Shown: in pieces, positions 22,396 through 25,645 of the stretch
Layout of the letters: each line of letters begins with the position of its first letter
How positions within the stretch are numbered: the first letter of the stretch is position 1
Assembly (NCBI GenBank): GCA_002429615.1
Contig: DJAN01000231.1
Coordinates: 1 to 25,645 of the forward strand
Direction of reading: 5' to 3'
Length of the DNA: 25,645 nt
Origin: Lysobacteraceae bacterium UBA6001
GTDB taxonomy: Bacteria; Pseudomonadota; Gammaproteobacteria; Xanthomonadales; Xanthomonadaceae
Program-made: the position numbers and the translations under genes
Notes under the pieces: model-generated
Databases searched by the model: none
The model's input: the letters and a program-made list of their open reading frames with translations, nothing else
What the model was told of the DNA's origin: nothing

Positions 22396-23672
22396 GCCGG
22401 CGCCAGCTCGCGTGGCGCCATCGCCGTGCTGCCATGGCGTGCCGCCATCGCGTCGACCACGCGCTGCGCGCTGCGGATGCCGTCTTCGTGGAAGCCCCAG
22501 CCCCAGTAGGCGCCGGCGAACCAGGTGCGGCGATGGCCCTGGATCTGCGCCCAGCGCTGCTGCGCCGCCACCATCGCCGCGTCGTGTACCGGGTGCGCGT
22601 AGTGGAGGCGGCGCAGCACATGCGACGGCGCGATCGCCTCGCCGCGGTTGAGGGTGACGATCAGCGGGGTCGGCGTTGCCAGCCCCTGCAGCAGGTTCAT
22701 GCAGTAGCTCACGCTGCAGGCGTCGTGGGCATCGCGCGGCACGTGCGCGTTCCAGGCCGCCCATGCCTTGCGCCGGCGCGGCAGCACGCTGGCATCGGTA
22801 TGCAGCACCACCTCGTTGGGCTGGTAGCGGATCGCCGACAGCACCTCGCGCTCGCACGCGTCGGCGTCGCCGAGCAGCGCCAGCGCCTGGTCGCTGTGGC
22901 AGGCCAGCACGACCTCGTCGAACCGCTCGCTGCCGCCCGCGCTGTCGACCCGCACCCCCTGCGCCATCCGCGTGATGCGATGCACCGGGCAGGACAGCCG
23001 GGTCTGCACCCGCCACCGCCGCTGCATCGCCTCGACATAGCGCGCCGAGCCGCCGGCGACCACCCGCCATGGCGCGCGGCCGGTGAGCTGCAGCATCTGG
23101 TGGTTAGCCATGAACTGCGCCATGTAGCGCGCCGGATACGCCGCGATGGCCGCGCTCGGCGCCGACCACAGCGCGCTGGCCATCGGCACCAGGTGTTCGT
23201 CGACGAAGGCCTCGCCATAGCCCTGGGCGCGCACGTACTCGCCCAGGCTCGGGCCCGGGCCGTCGCCTTCCAGCAGGGTAGGGGCGTGGCGATAGAAGCG
23301 GCGCAGGTCGCCGAGCATGCCCCAGAAGCGCGGCGACAGCAGATTGCGGCGCTGGCAGAACAGGGTGTCCAGCGAGGTGGCGTTGTACTCCACGCCGGAG
23401 CGCTCGCTGTGCACGGAAAAGCTCATCGTGGTCGGCTGGCTGGCCACGCCGAGTTCGTCGAACAGCGCGGTCAGCAGCGGATAGTGCTGCGGGTTGAACA
23501 CGATGAAGCCGGTATCCACCGCCAGCGTCTGCCCGTCGACCTCCACCTCGTGCGTGTGGGTGTGCCCGCCGAGATAGGCGTTGGCTTCGATCAGGGTCAC
23601 CTCGTGCGCGTGCTGCAGCCGCCACGCGCTGGCCAGCCCGGCGATGCCCGATCCGATCACCGCGATGCGCAT
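22392..23672 (-). CDS. FAD-dependent amine-oxidase-type oxidoreductase
   Basis: A 426-residue flavoprotein with an N-terminal Rossmann fold, VIGSGIAGLASAWRLQ, an acidic ribose-binding residue in LIEANAYLGGHTHTHEVEV, and the C-terminal FAD contact in TWFAGAYWGWGFHEDGI. Between them are the substrate-domain segments typical of this Cfa-linked group (FIVFNPQHYPLLTALFDELG, SFSVHSERSGVEYNA). The relatives act near methylated or unsaturated acyl chains and are candidates for desaturating or oxidising the product of the methyltransferase, as BfaA and Ufa-type proteins do in other bacteria. The stop overlaps the DUF1365 start and the ATG is 3 bp after the desaturase stop. The precise substrate is inferred. 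Confidence 0.88.
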   Translation of the reverse strand: MRIAVIGSGIAGLASAWRLQHAHEVTLIEANAYLGGHTHTHEVEVDGQTLAVDTGFIVFNPQHYPLLTALFDELGVASQPTTMSFSVHSERSGVEYNATSLDTLFCQRRNLLSPRFWGMLGDLRRFYRHAPTLLEGDGPGPSLGEYVRAQGYGEAFVDEHLVPMASALWSAPSAAIAAYPARYMAQFMANHQMLQLTGRAPWRVVAGGSARYVEAMQRRWRVQTRLSCPVHRITRMAQGVRVDSAGGSERFDEVVLACHSDQALALLGDADACEREVLSAIRYQPNEVVLHTDASVLPRRRKAWAAWNAHVPRDAHDACSVSYCMNLLQGLATPTPLIVTLNRGEAIAPSHVLRRLHYAHPVHDAAMVAAQQRWAQIQGHRRTWFAGAYWGWGFHEDGIRSAQRVVDAMAARHGSTAMAPRELAPA

Positions 23673-23675
23673 CGC

Positions 23676-24638
23676 TCAGCCCTCCGCCTTGGCCAGTACC
23701 CAGGCCGGCACCGGCTTGAGCCCGCTGACCAGGCCGAACAGCGCCATCAGCTTCAAGCCGTACCAGGTCAGGTCGACCTCCCACCAGCGGAATCCCTGGC
23801 GCGCGGTGCCGGGGAAGAAGTGATGGTTGTTGTGCCAGCCCTCGCCGAAGGTGAGCAGCGCCAGCCAGAGGTTGTTGCGGCTGTCGTCGCGGGTCGGGAA
23901 GCGCCGCCGGCCGAAACGGTGGGCCAGCGAGTTGATGGTGACGGTGGCATGGAACAGCACCACGGTGGAGATGAAGAAGCCCCACACCAGCAGCTGCGGC
24001 CCGCTGGTGCCCAGGGCCGGCACGCGTGCCTGCAGCACGCTGCCGAGCAGGTAGAGCGCTGCGGCCAGCGCCACCGGCACGGCCAGGTCGAAGCGATCCA
24101 GCCAGCGCAGTTCGGGATACTTCGCCAGGTCCGGGATGCGCGCCCAGTCGGTGCGGAATGCGCCACGGGTGAGGAACCAGCCCATGTGGCTGCGCCAGAA
24201 ACCCTGCACGCGCGGCGAATGCGGGTCTTCGGCCTGGTCGGCGTGCCGGTGGTGGGTGCGGTGGTGCGCCGCCCACCACAGCGGCCCGCGCTGCACGCTG
24301 GCCGCGCCGATCAGCGCGAACACGAACTGCACGCCGCGCGAGGCCTCGAAGGTGCGGTGGGAGAAATAGCGGTGGTAGAACGCGGTGATGGCGAACATCC
24401 GCAGCGCATACAACGCCACCGCCACGCCCACCGCGAACCACGACGCACCCGTCCACAGCACGCCCAGGCAGGCGAGGTGCATGCCGATGAAGGGCACCGC
24501 GCGCAGCCAGTCGATGCGTGCCGCCGCGCCGGCATCTTCGACCGCCGCGTCCGCGGCCGCGCTGGTGTCGAACCAGCGCCGTACCGCGGCGGGCATTTGC
24601 CAGCGGGCGGCGGGGGCAACGGCGGGACGTCGGGCCAT
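23676..24638 (-). CDS. Membrane acyl-CoA/acyl-lipid delta-9-type desaturase
   Basis: A 320-residue di-iron membrane desaturase that introduces a cis double bond into a saturated acyl chain with oxygen. All three histidine boxes are present in order: HRYFSH, HHRTHH and HNNHH (in [19 protein letters not shown]). They lie among hydrophobic helices such as [15 protein letters not shown] and [18 protein letters not shown]. It is the first gene of the operon and would supply the unsaturated chains that Cfa-like enzymes need. The start at 24638 ([12 protein letters not shown]) is chosen because upstream in-frame codons run into the sigma-dependent promoter. A leader of about 20 bases is predicted. 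Confidence 0.92.
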   Translation of the reverse strand: MARRPAVAPAARWQMPAAVRRWFDTSAAADAAVEDAGAAARIDWLRAVPFIGMHLACLGVLWTGASWFAVGVAVALYALRMFAITAFYHRYFSHRTFEASRGVQFVFALIGAASVQRGPLWWAAHHRTHHRHADQAEDPHSPRVQGFWRSHMGWFLTRGAFRTDWARIPDLAKYPELRWLDRFDLAVPVALAAALYLLGSVLQARVPALGTSGPQLLVWGFFISTVVLFHATVTINSLAHRFGRRRFPTRDDSRNNLWLALLTFGEGWHNNHHFFPGTARQGFRWWEVDLTWYGLKLMALFGLVSGLKPVPAWVLAKAEG

Positions 24639-24664
24639 GGCGCGGTTCTCTACGGGCTGTGTTC

Positions 24665-24695
24665 CTTGTACGCACCGGCATGCGGATTGGATGCA
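24665..24695 (-). promoter_or_regulatory. ECF-sigma promoter of the lipid operon
   Basis: On the minus strand, TGCATCC (24689-24695), 17 bp, GTACAAG (24665-24671). The -35 heptamer and the spacer length are identical to the opposing promoter at 24718-24748. It lies 27 bp before the desaturase ATG. Confidence 0.72.
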
Positions 24696-24717
24696 CGGGT
24701 TCGGCACGGATCGCCGC

Positions 24718-24748
24718 TGCATCCAAGCAGCGGTGTCATCCGTACATA
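24718..24748 (+). promoter_or_regulatory. Autoregulatory ECF-sigma promoter of the sigma/anti-sigma operon
   Basis: On the plus strand, TGCATCC (24718-24724), 17 bp, GTACATA (24742-24748). The same -35 element and spacing are used by the divergent lipid operon, as expected for an ECF factor that activates its own gene. The -35 boxes of the two promoters lie back to back, 22 bp apart. Confidence 0.72.
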
Positions 24749-24833
24749 GCAGGTACCTTCACACCCACCGAACCGACGCCCGATGTACCGTCCCCCTGGC
24801 CCTTCCGCGCACTCCGCCTTCGAGGCGGCGAGA

Positions 24834-25409
24834 ATGATGTCCAGCGCTGCCCAGCCCACCAACGAGCCGAAGGACTGGGCCCAGGACATGGAGGCGGTCG
24901 CGCGCCTGCGCGACCGCGACGGCTTCATGCGCATCTACGACCACTTCATGCCGCGCCTGTGCGTGTACCTGCGCGGCTTGGGCGCCGGCGAGGCGAATGC
25001 CGAGGATCTGGCGCAGGACTGCCTGCTGCGCTTGTGGCAGCACGCCGATCGTTTCGATCCGGCGCGCAGCGCGCTCAGCACCTGGTTGTTCCGCATCGCG
25101 CGCAACCTCTATATCGACCGTATCCGCCGCGACCGCGCCTGGCAGCACGCGCAGCAGGTGGTGGAGCAGGCGGCGGCCGAGGACCCGCAGCACGGTGCCA
25201 GTGCCGAGCGCTTCACCGACCATGCGCGGATGCGCCAGCGCATCCAGGAGCTGCCGGCGATCCAGGCGCGCCTGGTGCGCATGTCGTACTTCGAGGCCAA
25301 GAGCCATGGCGAGATCGCCCAGCTGCTGGGCATGCCGCTGGGCACGGTGAAGTCGCATCTGCGGCGCGCCTTCCTGCATCTGCAGTCCAAGGTCGGAGGT
25401 GGCGCATGA
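24834..25409 (+). CDS. ECF RNA polymerase sigma factor (RpoE/ChrR-linked type)
   Basis: A group IV sigma factor of 191 residues that redirects RNA polymerase to stress promoters. Region 2 is clear (DRDGFMRIYDHFMPRLCVYL, then AEDLAQDCLLRLWQHADRF and STWLFRIARNLYIDRIRR), followed by region 4 with its helix-turn-helix (SHGEIAQLLGMPLGTVKSHLRRAFLHL). ATG codons lie in tandem at 24834 and 24837, with GAGG at 24822-24825; the sequence aligns to other RpoE-ChrR type sigmas from here. An in-frame ATG at 24783 would add 17 residues and cannot be excluded. Its stop overlaps the anti-sigma ATG. It probably drives both divergent promoters. By analogy with Rhodobacter RpoE the signal may be singlet oxygen or organic peroxides. 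Confidence 0.9.
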   Translation: MMSSAAQPTNEPKDWAQDMEAVARLRDRDGFMRIYDHFMPRLCVYLRGLGAGEANAEDLAQDCLLRLWQHADRFDPARSALSTWLFRIARNLYIDRIRRDRAWQHAQQVVEQAAAEDPQHGASAERFTDHARMRQRIQELPAIQARLVRMSYFEAKSHGEIAQLLGMPLGTVKSHLRRAFLHLQSKVGGGA

Positions 25410-25645
25410 ATCCGCACCACCACCTGCACGAGTCGACCCTGCTCGGGTATGCGGCCGGCGCGCTGGCGCCGGAGATGGCCATCGTCGCCAGCGTCCACCT
25501 GGAGCGCTGCGCGCAGTGCCGAGGGGCGCTGCGCGATGCCGAGGCGATCGGCGCCGCGCTGCTGGACCAGGCCCAGAACGGCGCGCCCGCCGCGCCGCGC
25601 CGCGATGCGCTGCGCGCGCGGATGCTGGCACAGCTGGCGGCGGGC
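25406..25645 (+). CDS. chrR: ChrR-type zinc anti-sigma factor, N-terminal part
   Basis: The first 80 residues of a zinc-binding anti-sigma factor; the gene runs off the window. The ZAS signature is visible: an early histidine cluster (NPHHHLHE), then HLERCAQC with the HxxxCxxC zinc ligands at residues 32-39. The surrounding helix pattern (ESTLLGYAAGALAPEMAIVAS) is that of ChrR N-terminal domains, which hold the sigma factor inactive until the signal arrives. The ATG overlaps the sigma stop (ATGA), giving coupled synthesis. Whether the C-terminal cupin domain of ChrR is present cannot be seen here; its absence would mean a simpler ZAS protein. Confidence 0.83.
   Translation, partial: MNPHHHLHESTLLGYAAGALAPEMAIVASVHLERCAQCRGALRDAEAIGAALLDQAQNGAPAAPRRDALRARMLAQLAAG

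Overview
The window is high-GC and gene-dense. Apart from its left end it reads as a chromosome of a xanthomonad-type gammaproteobacterium (Xanthomonas, Lysobacter, Luteimonas or Pseudoxanthomonas-like). The basis is a TonB receptor of the Xanthomonas/Caulobacter type beside flavin halogenases, SapC and a cupin-like protein, a GC-rich codon bias, and tightly coupled operons. Genus is not assignable by eye.

Region 1 (1-1181) does not belong with the rest. Bases 1-12 equal the end of the Illumina adapter. Bases 13-1181 encode, on the minus strand, the C-terminal two thirds of a sphingomonad-like propionyl/acetyl-CoA carboxylase alpha subunit, which stops abruptly at about 1182 and continues in frame into an unrelated Pro/Ala-rich protein. 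I read this as a chimeric contig end.

Region 2 (1182-6407, minus strand) is the promoter-proximal end of an extracellular contractile injection system (eCIS, phage-tail-like) operon: a 93-aa conserved small protein, a large sheath protein, the tube protein, a zinc-binding T4-type baseplate protein and a truncated Pro-rich protein. A textbook sigma-54 promoter (5215-5229) lies just upstream, and next to it is a receiver-less sigma-54 activator gene. Assembly of this eCIS therefore appears to be under sigma-54/enhancer control.

Region 3 (6602-7954) is a divergent metal-resistance pair: an RcnR/DmeR-type repressor and the His-rich CDF exporter DmeF, sharing an operator with a G tract.

Region 4 (8070-17941, plus strand) is a carbohydrate-uptake-like locus. 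It has a TonB-dependent receptor whose upstream region carries two 14-bp LacI-type palindromes, a strong intercistronic hairpin, and then an operon of halogenase, SapC-like protein, JmjC/cupin-like protein, second halogenase and an exported TIM-barrel glycosidase, followed by a small membrane protein. The first halogenase has a degenerate WxWxIP motif and the second a canonical one.

Region 5 (17955-25645) is an ECF sigma/ChrR-type envelope-lipid stress module. The sigma and zinc anti-sigma genes diverge from a seven-gene operon (desaturase, FAD oxidoreductase, DUF1365, Cfa-like methyltransferase, DUF1295, second Cfa-like methyltransferase, lipocalin Blc). The divergent intergenic region holds two matching promoters, TGCATCC-N17-GTACA(A/T), one for each direction. 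This suggests one sigma factor drives both its own gene and an entire fatty-acid-tail modification pathway, of the kind linked elsewhere to singlet oxygen and methylated or furan fatty acids.
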